Of a DNA stretch of 11,701 nucleotides, positions 5,476-11,701 are shown in pieces. How positions within the stretch are numbered: position 1 is the stretch's first letter; each line of letters begins with the position of its first letter. The DNA is from an uncultured Prevotellaceae bacterium (GTDB lineage Bacteria > Bacteroidota > Bacteroidia > Bacteroidales > Bacteroidaceae), in assembly GCA_902775075.1 (NCBI GenBank), contig CACYKX010000093.1, positions 1 through 11,701 of the forward strand. The letters run 5' to 3'. The notes below the pieces were generated by a model, which worked only from the letters and a program-made list of their open reading frames with translations, did not search any database and was not told the DNA's origin. The position numbers and the translations under genes are program-made.

Positions 5476-6678
5476 TTATGACATTATAAAATGTTTGGGC
5501 ATATGCTCCTGTTTCTCCTTAACAATCTCAATAAACCCACTTAATGTATTAAGACTATCTCGATATTCCTCAGGATAGCTGTCAATATGTGACTGGGGAA
5601 CAACGAGCTTGACTTTCTCGTCTGCCATCTCCTTCAATTGGTTCTTCGAAATACCTTGCTGAAGTGTAAACAGGAACTTTTCATCGACTCGGTCTGCTTC
5701 GTTAATAACCTGACGCCACCTGTCTTTACATGTGGTTTTCGCACCAAGTACAGTGAGATCTTCTGCAGGGAATTCGAAATTGTGATAGCATACACTATTA
5801 GGGAAAAGGAAATCGGGTTTCTTGTTATTTTCTGTTACAGCTTGCTCTTCGAACAAGAGTTCTTTAGCCGTGAAGATTGCAGATAAATGATGCTCTAGGG
5901 ACTTGCCTGCGCGTGATTTTCTACGATTCAGTATCTTGTTGGAGAATTCTATTAAGGACTGGCAATCTGCAAATGGTTTGGTATAGATGGGCTTATACAC
6001 CTTTTCCTCCAGAGAACGGAACATTGACAGTTCCGTATCATACCAATTGAGAAGTATCTTATCTGGAAATTGACATATACTCTCGGTATTAATTTTATTA
6101 AGCTTGTTAAACAGCTCTTGAGCCATCTTCCCCATTTCTGACGTCTGAGGGAAATCTTTCAAATCCTTGATAGCTTCATCGATAGCAACCTGAAGGGACG
6201 TTTTTTCGCTTATGATGCTTACAATATTTGCAACGTCAATTATCTGATTCGGCCTATCTGCTGCGAGGTTAAAGTGCAACATAAATGTATCAATGTCATC
6301 CTCCGTGCTCAACACAAAACCCTCATAATCATCATCTGTTTGCTTTGCAATAATCAGCAAATCACCAACATGATCTTCTTCAAAATATGGGAAGTTTTTA
6401 CCAAAGCGGGTGATTCGCAACTCGTTTTTCTCTTTTCCATAATACGTCAAACGACTCTCCGTTTCAAAATCATTCTGCCAACGGATTTTTACTGTTTTAT
6501 CCTTGTTCTCCCCTTTAACTTTGTCTTGATTGAAAATTATTGGGTAGGCGGCAATTGGTAGCAAGAAACCACATTGGTGGCCACCTGTGGCATGAGTGTC
6601 GTTGGCAGATAGGAAACGACAGAAAGCGCCTTTTGATTGCGTGACGCTTTGTATTGCTGATGATAAAACTTCGTCCAT
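5476..6678 (-). CDS. EcoRII-type restriction endonuclease (type IIE, CCWGG), 400 residues
   Basis: The length matches EcoRII (about 404 residues) and similarity runs end to end. The N-terminal effector DNA-binding domain shows LSANDTHATGGHQ (23-35) and ELRITRFGKNFP (86-97). The C-terminal PD-(D/E)XK catalytic domain shows NRRKSRAGKSLE (251-262), KKPDFLFP with Asp289, Tyr298 in CYHNFEFP, Lys314 in KTTCKDRWRQ and LFTLQ (336-340). These correspond to the known EcoRII active-site region, so the enzyme appears intact. EcoRII cuts 5' of CCWGG and needs a second unmodified site as effector; the same is expected here. The gene starts 11 nt after the methyltransferase stop, in the same operon and after the protective gene. 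EcoRII and its methyltransferase are convergent on the classical plasmid, so this co-directional order differs. Confidence 0.94.
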   Translation of the reverse strand: MDEVLSSAIQSVTQSKGAFCRFLSANDTHATGGHQCGFLLPIAAYPIIFNQDKVKGENKDKTVKIRWQNDFETESRLTYYGKEKNELRITRFGKNFPYFEEDHVGDLLIIAKQTDDDYEGFVLSTEDDIDTFMLHFNLAADRPNQIIDVANIVSIISEKTSLQVAIDEAIKDLKDFPQTSEMGKMAQELFNKLNKINTESICQFPDKILLNWYDTELSMFRSLEEKVYKPIYTKPFADCQSLIEFSNKILNRRKSRAGKSLEHHLSAIFTAKELLFEEQAVTENNKKPDFLFPNSVCYHNFEFPAEDLTVLGAKTTCKDRWRQVINEADRVDEKFLFTLQQGISKNQLKEMADEKVKLVVPQSHIDSYPEEYRDSLNTLSGFIEIVKEKQEHMPKHFIMS

Positions 6679-6689
6679 AATTTATGAGT

Positions 6690-7982
6690 TTAGAGTATTT
6701 TTACTATTTGTTCAGATACTGCAGTAATTAACGGCACAATCACAGAGTTACCGCATTGTCTATATGCTTGTACATCTGAAACACGATCTATCCTGTAGTT
6801 GTCAGGATAGCCCATAAGACGTGCGCATTCACGAGGTGATAAGCGACGAGGATTTCTTCCATCATCCTGTGGAATCAGAATTTCAGAACCATCCTTATAA
6901 TATCGAGCACTTAGTGTTCTTGTAATGCCATTTAAATCAACAAGGCCATAGCCGAAACCATTACCTTTTGCGCGATGCTTTTCTGCATAGTTCTGTAGAT
7001 ATGCCCACAACTTATCGCTCAGTGTGTATTTGGGGTCAATGTTGGGGTCAAGAATTTCTTTGATACTACGAGTTGCCTCATGCTGTTCTGGGAATTCGAA
7101 TTCTTCCTCGCCATGATAACGCTCTTTGTCAAAACCAACTATCATAATACGTTCACGATGCTGTGGTACGTATGTCTGTCCGTCCATTACTTGATAATGA
7201 AGCGAATAGTTCAATTCTTCCAGTGTTTCTTTGATTACGCGGAAAGTGTTACCTTTATCATGTGACGTTAGATTCTTTACATTCTCCAGATAGAAAGCTT
7301 TAGGACGATGGCGGCTGATGATGTCTGCCACATCAAAGAAAAGTGTTCCTTGTGTCTTGTCTTTAAAGCCTGTTTCACGTCCAAGACTTTTCTTCTTGGA
7401 AACGCCAGCAATAGAGAATGGTTGACAAGGAAAACCTGCACAAAGAATATCGAACTGTTCTGGAATATACGATTTGGTAACTTCCTTAGTTATGTCACCA
7501 AAGGGCATATCGCCAAAGTTGGAGAAATACGTCTTCTGAGAGTAAGCATTCCATTCCGAAGAGAATACACATTTACCTCCTTGTGCTTGCATAGCCAAGC
7601 GGAAGCCTCCCATACCTGCAAACAAATCTATGAAAGTGAACTTTGGTTTCTCTGGAGCTGGAAACGGAACCTTGAAAAAGTCCGAAAACAGATCATTATC
7701 CAACGGACTATCTGCCGCCATACATACTTCTTCATCGCTAACATCTTTCCACATAGGATTTTTCTTATCCAGCTTATGTTTGTACTCGATGTAGTCACGT
7801 ATCGCTCCAAGAATCTCATCACGTTTTTCTCCTGATGCTATGTCGTGTTTGCCACCAAGGGTATGCAGATAGTGGCTGAGTATAGCAACCTGCGTCTCAT
7901 AAGACGTAGGACCAAACACCTTAATACCTTCTTCTGTCACCTCTTCAGGCAATTCTGATAGTTTTATTTCTTTATTATCCAT
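6690..7982 (-). CDS. M.EcoRII/Dcm-type DNA (cytosine-5) methyltransferase (CCWGG), 430 residues
   Basis: The catalytic part matches Dcm and M.EcoRII closely: motif I FIDLFAGMGGFR (117-128), AGFPCQPFSIAGVSKKKSLG with catalytic Cys186, QGTLFFDV, ENVKNL (233-238), QHRERI (274-279), the target-recognition stretch GNGFGYG and TRTLSARYYKDG (about 340-365), RRLSPRECARLMGY (379-392) and AYRQCGNSVIVP (406-417). These TRD segments are nearly those of the CCWGG-specific enzymes, so the target is inferred with good confidence. An N-terminal region of about 110 residues precedes motif I, as in Dcm. The frame opens further upstream (TTG 8033, ATG 8021, ATG 7997), all overlapping the previous gene. I chose ATG 7982 (MDNKEIK), 4 nt after that stop. 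The enzyme protects host CCWGG sites from the adjacent endonuclease. Confidence 0.95.
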   Translation of the reverse strand: MDNKEIKLSELPEEVTEEGIKVFGPTSYETQVAILSHYLHTLGGKHDIASGEKRDEILGAIRDYIEYKHKLDKKNPMWKDVSDEEVCMAADSPLDNDLFSDFFKVPFPAPEKPKFTFIDLFAGMGGFRLAMQAQGGKCVFSSEWNAYSQKTYFSNFGDMPFGDITKEVTKSYIPEQFDILCAGFPCQPFSIAGVSKKKSLGRETGFKDKTQGTLFFDVADIISRHRPKAFYLENVKNLTSHDKGNTFRVIKETLEELNYSLHYQVMDGQTYVPQHRERIMIVGFDKERYHGEEEFEFPEQHEATRSIKEILDPNIDPKYTLSDKLWAYLQNYAEKHRAKGNGFGYGLVDLNGITRTLSARYYKDGSEILIPQDDGRNPRRLSPRECARLMGYPDNYRIDRVSDVQAYRQCGNSVIVPLITAVSEQIVKIL

Positions 7983-7986
7983 TTCT

Positions 7987-10164
7987 TTAATCTTCATTTT
8001 GAGTAAGAATTTCCCAGCCATCTGCCTCTGCAATTCCTTTTACGATGTCTGCTGAATATTTGGTCATTTCTGTACTTACAACAAATCTTATTCCATCGCC
8101 AGAGGTTATCCATGCGCTTTCTTTGTCAATATCGTACCATCTCTTCAATTCAACATCATTGGGCCTACGGCCATTCTTTAGGGTCTTATGTTGTATATCG
8201 TCTTCTGTGCAAATAAAGCCAAGCCTAATGAATCCTTTCAGGTAATTGTCCCTAAACAGTTTTTTCAGTTCAGCGATTGTAATCTCTGGATGTTTGCGAA
8301 CATATTCCTTCACAAATACTGGGACAAAAGTTCCTTTGAAAAGGTATGTTGCGCCACCGTCAAGAGAATACTTCGTATGGTCTAATTGTCTGCGGATTTC
8401 AACCTCCGTTTCTTCTTGTTCATCAGAAGATACGACATTCTCCCAGATTTCATTTGCTTTGTCTGCCAGCCATTCTGCTCTTTTCTTTATTTGTTCCTCA
8501 TTCCAGTCAGACTTATTCACAACGTTTTTCATTGTTAATATGTCTGCTGCTTTTTCTCTCAGGCCTTGGCTGAGTTTTTTGCTCCACTTGCTATTGCTAA
8601 CTTTAGAATTCAATCCCTGAGTGATAATGCCCATGTTTCCTAAGGTACATATCATCTGTTTTCTGTTTGCCCTGAATTCTATCGTCTCTATTTCAGAGAG
8701 CTCAGGCATCTTCCAGTTCTCCTCCCAACTCTGAGGCATCAAATGTTCAAGTGTATACTCTGTAAATGGGCGAAGTACCGTTTCACAATGCTCCGTTTTG
8801 CGCAACTGCGACTCAAGTAGGTATATTATTCCACGTGCCTTTTCAGACTTAATACTTGCGTTTGTAAGGAACCCATCCTCAACTTCATAGTCATAAGGCA
8901 TATGAAGCGATTCTGTCGGTTTCTTTTCAGCAAGAAAATCTCGTAGTTCATTATAATTTAAAATCTGACGACCAATAAGACCCTCTGTGAAAAGGTCGCT
9001 ATAATTTTTTGAGACCTTATTGCATATCTGCCGACGGACGATGTATGATTCAAGAAGATTAAAAATCTTATCGTTCTCCTCCTGGCTCTGACTATTTTTC
9101 AAAACATACAGAATGAAAGGTAAAGCAGAATACACATCAAGGGTAAATACGACAAAGAGAATACGCTTTAGTGGTGTTGCGTATGAATCTGGCGCACTCT
9201 GGATTTCCTTTCTTACAAAAATCTGACGGAATATTTTTGCATAGTCAGTAATCTCTTTTGCAAACTCTTTCTTATCCCATTGGCCAGACTCAATAACTTT
9301 CTGGTAATTGTTGAACTGACCTTCTTCGTTGAAGATTCTAAATTCAGCTCTGTCCTCACTACTGATATTGTTGCGAGGGTCATGCATGATTATCTGGAGC
9401 AGGATATGGAAAAATCGGTCTGATATCGACTTTTTACCACTGCTGACTATAGCGACTTCCGTTTTCCAGTATGCCAAAGTCGCAGCATCTGCTTCGAACA
9501 CGGGCTTCCATATCTGGTTGTAATCCTCGACAGTCGCAGATGTAAACAGATGATTTTTGAGAAGCTCTTCTGTATTCAGGCTCATACCGATGGAGTTAAT
9601 CGTGTCGAAAATCTTATGTTCGTTTTCGTTTGACTCCAAATAAATGGCTATAAACCACAATCGCGCCTGAATGTTCAATATGTCTATTTTGCCGACATCA
9701 ACATTCTCCCAGAAATAGTTGTAAGCAGCTATCAGATTGCTGTTCTCGGCATTTTCCAAGTAAACATCGCTTGTCAGATCTGTTATTCTCTCAAAGGCAT
9801 CTTTATCAATTAGCGAGTGCTTAATGTTTAAATTTGAATCATCAAGTCTGAAACGCTTATCAAAGGGATTGTGTAATGCTTGATTCTTCAAGCTCAGCAC
9901 TTTGTAAAAAATAGCCAACGTAGTCAGTCTCTGCTGTCCATCAACAACAGACCACCGAGCAGTCTCTATACCATTTGCTCCTAACTTCTTCAATATAACA
10001 GAGCCTATAAAGTATTCCTCATCTGTCTTGGAAATATATTCCATGTCGTGAAGAAAACGGCTCCATAGTTTCTCAGTCCATACATATGCCCTCTGGTAAA
10101 AAGGTACATAGAAAGAATGGCCTGCAGCAAACAGCTGCGTGATACTGACTTTTGACGGCTGCAT
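7987..10164 (-). CDS. DUF262/DUF1524 protein, GmrSD-type modification-dependent (type IV) nuclease candidate, 725 residues
   Basis: The N-terminal DUF262 (ParB/GmrS-like NTPase fold) is marked by FYVPFYQRAYVW (18-29), YFIGSVIL (51-58) and VDGQQRLTTL (74-83), followed by the family's NSIGMSLNTEELLKNHLF (190-207). The DUF1524 HNH-like nuclease domain follows at about 465-530, with EHLMPQSW (473-480) and TLGNMGIITQGLNSKVSN (507-524). This fusion is that of GmrSD, BrxU and SspE, which restrict DNA carrying glucosylated or other modifications. A further domain of about 130 residues at 595-725 (YSLDGGATYLFKG, EITIAELKKLF, DGIRFVV) recalls a C-terminal module seen in other restriction-associated proteins; I cannot name it. 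It is first in the operon with the EcoRII-type genes. Both motif sets are intact. Which modification it recognises cannot be told from sequence. Confidence 0.9.
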   Translation of the reverse strand: MQPSKVSITQLFAAGHSFYVPFYQRAYVWTEKLWSRFLHDMEYISKTDEEYFIGSVILKKLGANGIETARWSVVDGQQRLTTLAIFYKVLSLKNQALHNPFDKRFRLDDSNLNIKHSLIDKDAFERITDLTSDVYLENAENSNLIAAYNYFWENVDVGKIDILNIQARLWFIAIYLESNENEHKIFDTINSIGMSLNTEELLKNHLFTSATVEDYNQIWKPVFEADAATLAYWKTEVAIVSSGKKSISDRFFHILLQIIMHDPRNNISSEDRAEFRIFNEEGQFNNYQKVIESGQWDKKEFAKEITDYAKIFRQIFVRKEIQSAPDSYATPLKRILFVVFTLDVYSALPFILYVLKNSQSQEENDKIFNLLESYIVRRQICNKVSKNYSDLFTEGLIGRQILNYNELRDFLAEKKPTESLHMPYDYEVEDGFLTNASIKSEKARGIIYLLESQLRKTEHCETVLRPFTEYTLEHLMPQSWEENWKMPELSEIETIEFRANRKQMICTLGNMGIITQGLNSKVSNSKWSKKLSQGLREKAADILTMKNVVNKSDWNEEQIKKRAEWLADKANEIWENVVSSDEQEETEVEIRRQLDHTKYSLDGGATYLFKGTFVPVFVKEYVRKHPEITIAELKKLFRDNYLKGFIRLGFICTEDDIQHKTLKNGRRPNDVELKRWYDIDKESAWITSGDGIRFVVSTEMTKYSADIVKGIAEADGWEILTQNED

Positions 10165-10196
10165 ATCTTACATCTTCAAATTGTACTATTTGGGTA

Positions 10197-10204
10197 CAAA
10201 GGTA
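10197..10204 (-). promoter_or_regulatory. Promoter -7 box for the DUF262-EcoRII-Vsr operon
   Basis: The minus strand reads TACCTTTG, a perfect TAnnTTTG -7 box, 32 nt upstream of the ATG at 10164. No good TTG is present 19-21 bp further upstream, so the -33 element is weak or absent and an activator may be needed. No terminator is evident between the SIR2 gene stop (10271) and this box, so read-through from that gene is possible. Confidence 0.65.
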
Positions 10205-10270
10205 CGAAAACTTTAGGAGAAAAATCGGATTCGCTTGAAATTTTACACAATAATTGATAGAAAATACGCT

Positions 10271-11305
10271 CTAAAGTTCTGGGGGCAAGAAAAAGTTTGT
10301 AGTATTCTTTAGTGTCACTATATCCGATAGCAATTTCGTTCGTTGCTGTTCTGTGAGTACTGATGACATGAATTGTTTGATATCATCGGCATAAGGATCT
10401 TGGATATATATTTTCTCCAGACGTTCCATTCTGGAGAATATCTCACGGTCTGTCTCACGATTAAAGAAAGGAAACGAATAACCGATTACTACAAGAACTT
10501 CCGCGGCTGCTATTTTACGGTAGAGAACGTCACTGCGATTGTCGAACTGCTTTTTCTCCCAGGCGAAGATTAGCTGCAGGCAACCATCGCTGAACAATCT
10601 GATTCTATTTGCGTTGCAATATTGACGAAATATCTTATCAAGAAGGAACTCATTGCTTATTGTCAATAACACATCTGACTCGATGTTTCTCGAGCCATAG
10701 TAGTTACCCGCACCATTTATTCTAAACACCCTCGCGTCGTCTGCTTCTGTCATCATGTCATTGGGAACGCACTCGTACAAACGCCCATTGCCGTATCCAC
10801 GATAGGCAATATCAAGCTGGAGGTCATAGTTCCATGTCATGATGTAAACATTGTCTGGTATCATAGCATTCCTGTTCAGGATGTTTGCAAAGAAGGTGTC
10901 GTATCGCTTATCGAATGGGTGGATGACTTGCTCTATCAGAAAGAAAGACGACAGCAAGAGTTTGAGCTTACCAAAATCACTGGCTTGATTGCGCAGATAT
11001 AGTTTTTTGGCGAAAGTATCAATGGTGGCATGTTGGACGGCATTATCTCGAAGCCATATTAGGTCATTAATGAACATTGATTTCATGGATACAGCATCCA
11101 TATCTTTGCCGCAAAAAGTATAATGGGTATTGAGACTACTAACATCACTGTTTTTTACCCAATCGATAGCAATACCAAGTTCATCGTCTATCTCGTTTAC
11201 GACAGGAAGTCCCTCAACAATTCTCTTGGGGGAGTTTTGGGGCTCACTTTCGTTCCTTTTGCCATAACTAGCGCCTGCGCCAAGTAAATATACAATTTTG
11301 CTCAT
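10271..11305 (-). CDS. SIR2-like NAD-binding domain protein, putative defence protein, 344 residues
   Basis: Seen: an N-terminal nucleotide-binding signature VYLLGAGASYGK (5-16), IDTFAKKL (95-102), MTWNYDLQLDIAY (156-168) with the conserved Asn159 and Asp161, and VVIGYSFPFFNRETDREIF (272-290) near the C-terminus. These are the usual landmarks of stand-alone prokaryotic SIR2-like proteins. Some of that family deplete NAD+ during phage infection (Thoeris ThsA and DSR proteins are examples). The place where many members have LHGS, carrying the catalytic His, reads INGAG here (197-201), so His appears replaced by Asn198. The protein may be catalytically altered, or this subfamily may use another residue. 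No sensor or membrane domain is visible. It is a single gene with its own promoter box upstream, next to the restriction operon. The fold is confident; the defence role is inferred. Confidence 0.82.
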   Translation of the reverse strand: MSKIVYLLGAGASYGKRNESEPQNSPKRIVEGLPVVNEIDDELGIAIDWVKNSDVSSLNTHYTFCGKDMDAVSMKSMFINDLIWLRDNAVQHATIDTFAKKLYLRNQASDFGKLKLLLSSFFLIEQVIHPFDKRYDTFFANILNRNAMIPDNVYIMTWNYDLQLDIAYRGYGNGRLYECVPNDMMTEADDARVFRINGAGNYYGSRNIESDVLLTISNEFLLDKIFRQYCNANRIRLFSDGCLQLIFAWEKKQFDNRSDVLYRKIAAAEVLVVIGYSFPFFNRETDREIFSRMERLEKIYIQDPYADDIKQFMSSVLTEQQRTKLLSDIVTLKNTTNFFLPPEL

Positions 11306-11324
11306 AGTCTATATTTTTATACTG

Positions 11325-11332
11325 CAAAAATA
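11325..11332 (-). promoter_or_regulatory. Promoter -7 box for the SIR2-like gene
   Basis: The minus strand reads TATTTTTG, matching TAnnTTTG, 19 nt upstream of the ATG at 11305. The resulting leader would be only about a dozen nt. No clear TTG occurs at the expected -33 distance, so the box alone supports the call. Confidence 0.5.
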
Positions 11333-11391
11333 CTAGGAATATTTGGAATGATAGCGATGACTTATATTTTTTTTATATATTTAATAAATCC

Positions 11392-11586
11392 CTAGCCGTT
11401 TCGCCGTTTAGGCGTTTCGGCGCGTCATTTGGATTTTTGCATATAGTAGCATCATAGGGTATATAGTCTATTTTAAATTATTATATATTATAATATATAA
11501 TAATTATGTATAATAGATTTTGCAGCACGGCGCACCAATCGATTTTCGAAATGACGCGCCGACGCGCCTAACGGCGACGCGCCTAG
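11392..11586. repeat. 195-bp concentric inverted-repeat structure
   Basis: This occupies most of the 396-nt stretch without a protein gene at 11306-11701. The outer arms are 11392-11430 and 11549-11586. They are GC-rich and match over about 38 positions with five mismatches and one gap, including a perfect 13-bp innermost part (CGGCGCGTCATTT). The centre of the arms (about 11490) coincides with that of a perfect 30-bp AT-only palindrome at 11476-11505, which is flanked by CTATT/AATAG (11468-11472 and 11512-11516). The right arm contains three copies of GACGCGCC (11553, 11561, 11576). No transposase and no convincing target-site duplication are seen. A MITE-like element, a recombination site or a replication-type cruciform are all possible. 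Confidence 0.7.
11476..11505. repeat. Perfect 30-bp AT-only palindrome
   Basis: The sequence from 11476 to 11505 equals its own reverse complement, contains only A and T, and has no loop. It lies at the centre of the larger inverted repeat. It should melt or extrude as a cruciform easily under negative supercoiling. It is flanked by a further short complementary pair (11468-11472 with 11512-11516). Confidence 0.75.
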
Positions 11587-11628
11587 AAATTTTCTTGAAA
11601 AATAATTGAAAATAATCGGGGGAAACTA

Positions 11629-11659
11629 TTGTTTCGCGTTGATATTCTTCGTACCTTTG
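11629..11659 (+). promoter_or_regulatory. Strong plus-strand Bacteroidetes promoter leading out of the window
   Basis: TTG (11629-11631), a 20-bp spacer and TACCTTTG (11652-11659) form the best full match to the Bacteroidetes promoter consensus in the window. It is divergent from all the protein genes here. The first ATG downstream (11671) opens only MSNTPYR before a TGA at 11692, so the main gene must begin beyond the right edge. That short frame may be a chance ORF or a leader peptide. Confidence 0.7.
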
Positions 11660-11701
11660 CATTGTCAAAAATGAGCAACACGCCGTATCGCTGACAGCAA
11701 A

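Noticed and set aside
7983..8033. Longer N-terminus for the CCWGG methyltransferase
   Set aside because: The extension begins with TTG at 8033 and lies inside the end of the DUF262 gene. ATG 7982 follows that stop by 4 nt. ATG 8021 (with AGAGG upstream) and ATG 7997 remain possible but less likely.
10165..10270. Terminator for the SIR2-like gene
   Set aside because: I looked for a stem followed by a U-tract in the 106-nt gap and found none worth reporting. Only the promoter box at 10197-10204 is supported.
11392..11586. Inverted repeat considered as an insertion sequence
   Set aside because: The interior between the arms is only about 118 nt, codes for nothing and shows no clear target duplication. 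It can be a MITE or site, but not an autonomous element.
1..11701. tRNA, rRNA or riboswitch
   Set aside because: No cloverleaf, CCA-type tRNA end, conserved rRNA segment or known riboswitch core was recognised in the intergenic gaps.

Overview
The window looks like a defence island from a member of the Bacteroidales (Prevotella/Bacteroides-like). The base composition is moderately AT-rich. Promoters follow the Bacteroidetes sigma pattern (TAnnTTTG at -7, sometimes with TTG about 20 bp upstream) at several gene starts, and ribosome binding sites are mostly weak. Every protein gene I can support lies on the minus strand, so transcription runs from right to left. A single plus-strand promoter at the right edge points out of the window.

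Layout in transcription order. (1) At 11629-11659 a plus-strand promoter leaves the window. It is followed on the left by a large concentric inverted-repeat structure (11392-11586). (2) A SIR2-fold protein (10271-11305). (3) A tight four-gene run: a DUF262/DUF1524 (GmrSD-type) modification-dependent nuclease candidate (7987-10164), an M.EcoRII/Dcm-type cytosine-5 methyltransferase (6690-7982), an EcoRII-type restriction endonuclease (5476-6678) and a Vsr mismatch nick enzyme (4948-5469). The gaps are only 4-11 nt. (4) A second, unrelated cytosine-5 methyltransferase with its own promoter (3872-4879). (5) A 76-residue XRE regulator resembling restriction-modification control (C) proteins, followed 14 nt later by a 690-residue AIPR-family protein (1415-3487). 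Upstream of the regulator are three 16-bp operator-like palindromes spaced exactly 30 bp apart. A hairpin (1359-1388) may end this operon. (6) Two overlapping hypothetical genes (306-1330), then an intergenic segment rich in inverted repeats (166-285) with a promoter for a truncated small gene at the left edge.

How they may work together: the EcoRII-type pair should methylate and cut CCWGG, and Vsr should repair the T:G mismatches that arise when the methylated cytosine deaminates. The DUF262/DUF1524 protein in the same operon would complement it by attacking DNA carrying phage modifications. The second block (methyltransferase, C-like regulator with operator array, AIPR) has the architecture of a controlled restriction-modification system with AIPR in the effector slot. 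That block is the least explained and most interesting part of the window. The SIR2 protein would add a possible NAD-linked abortive-infection layer. Functions come from recognised family motifs; the cooperation between blocks is inference.
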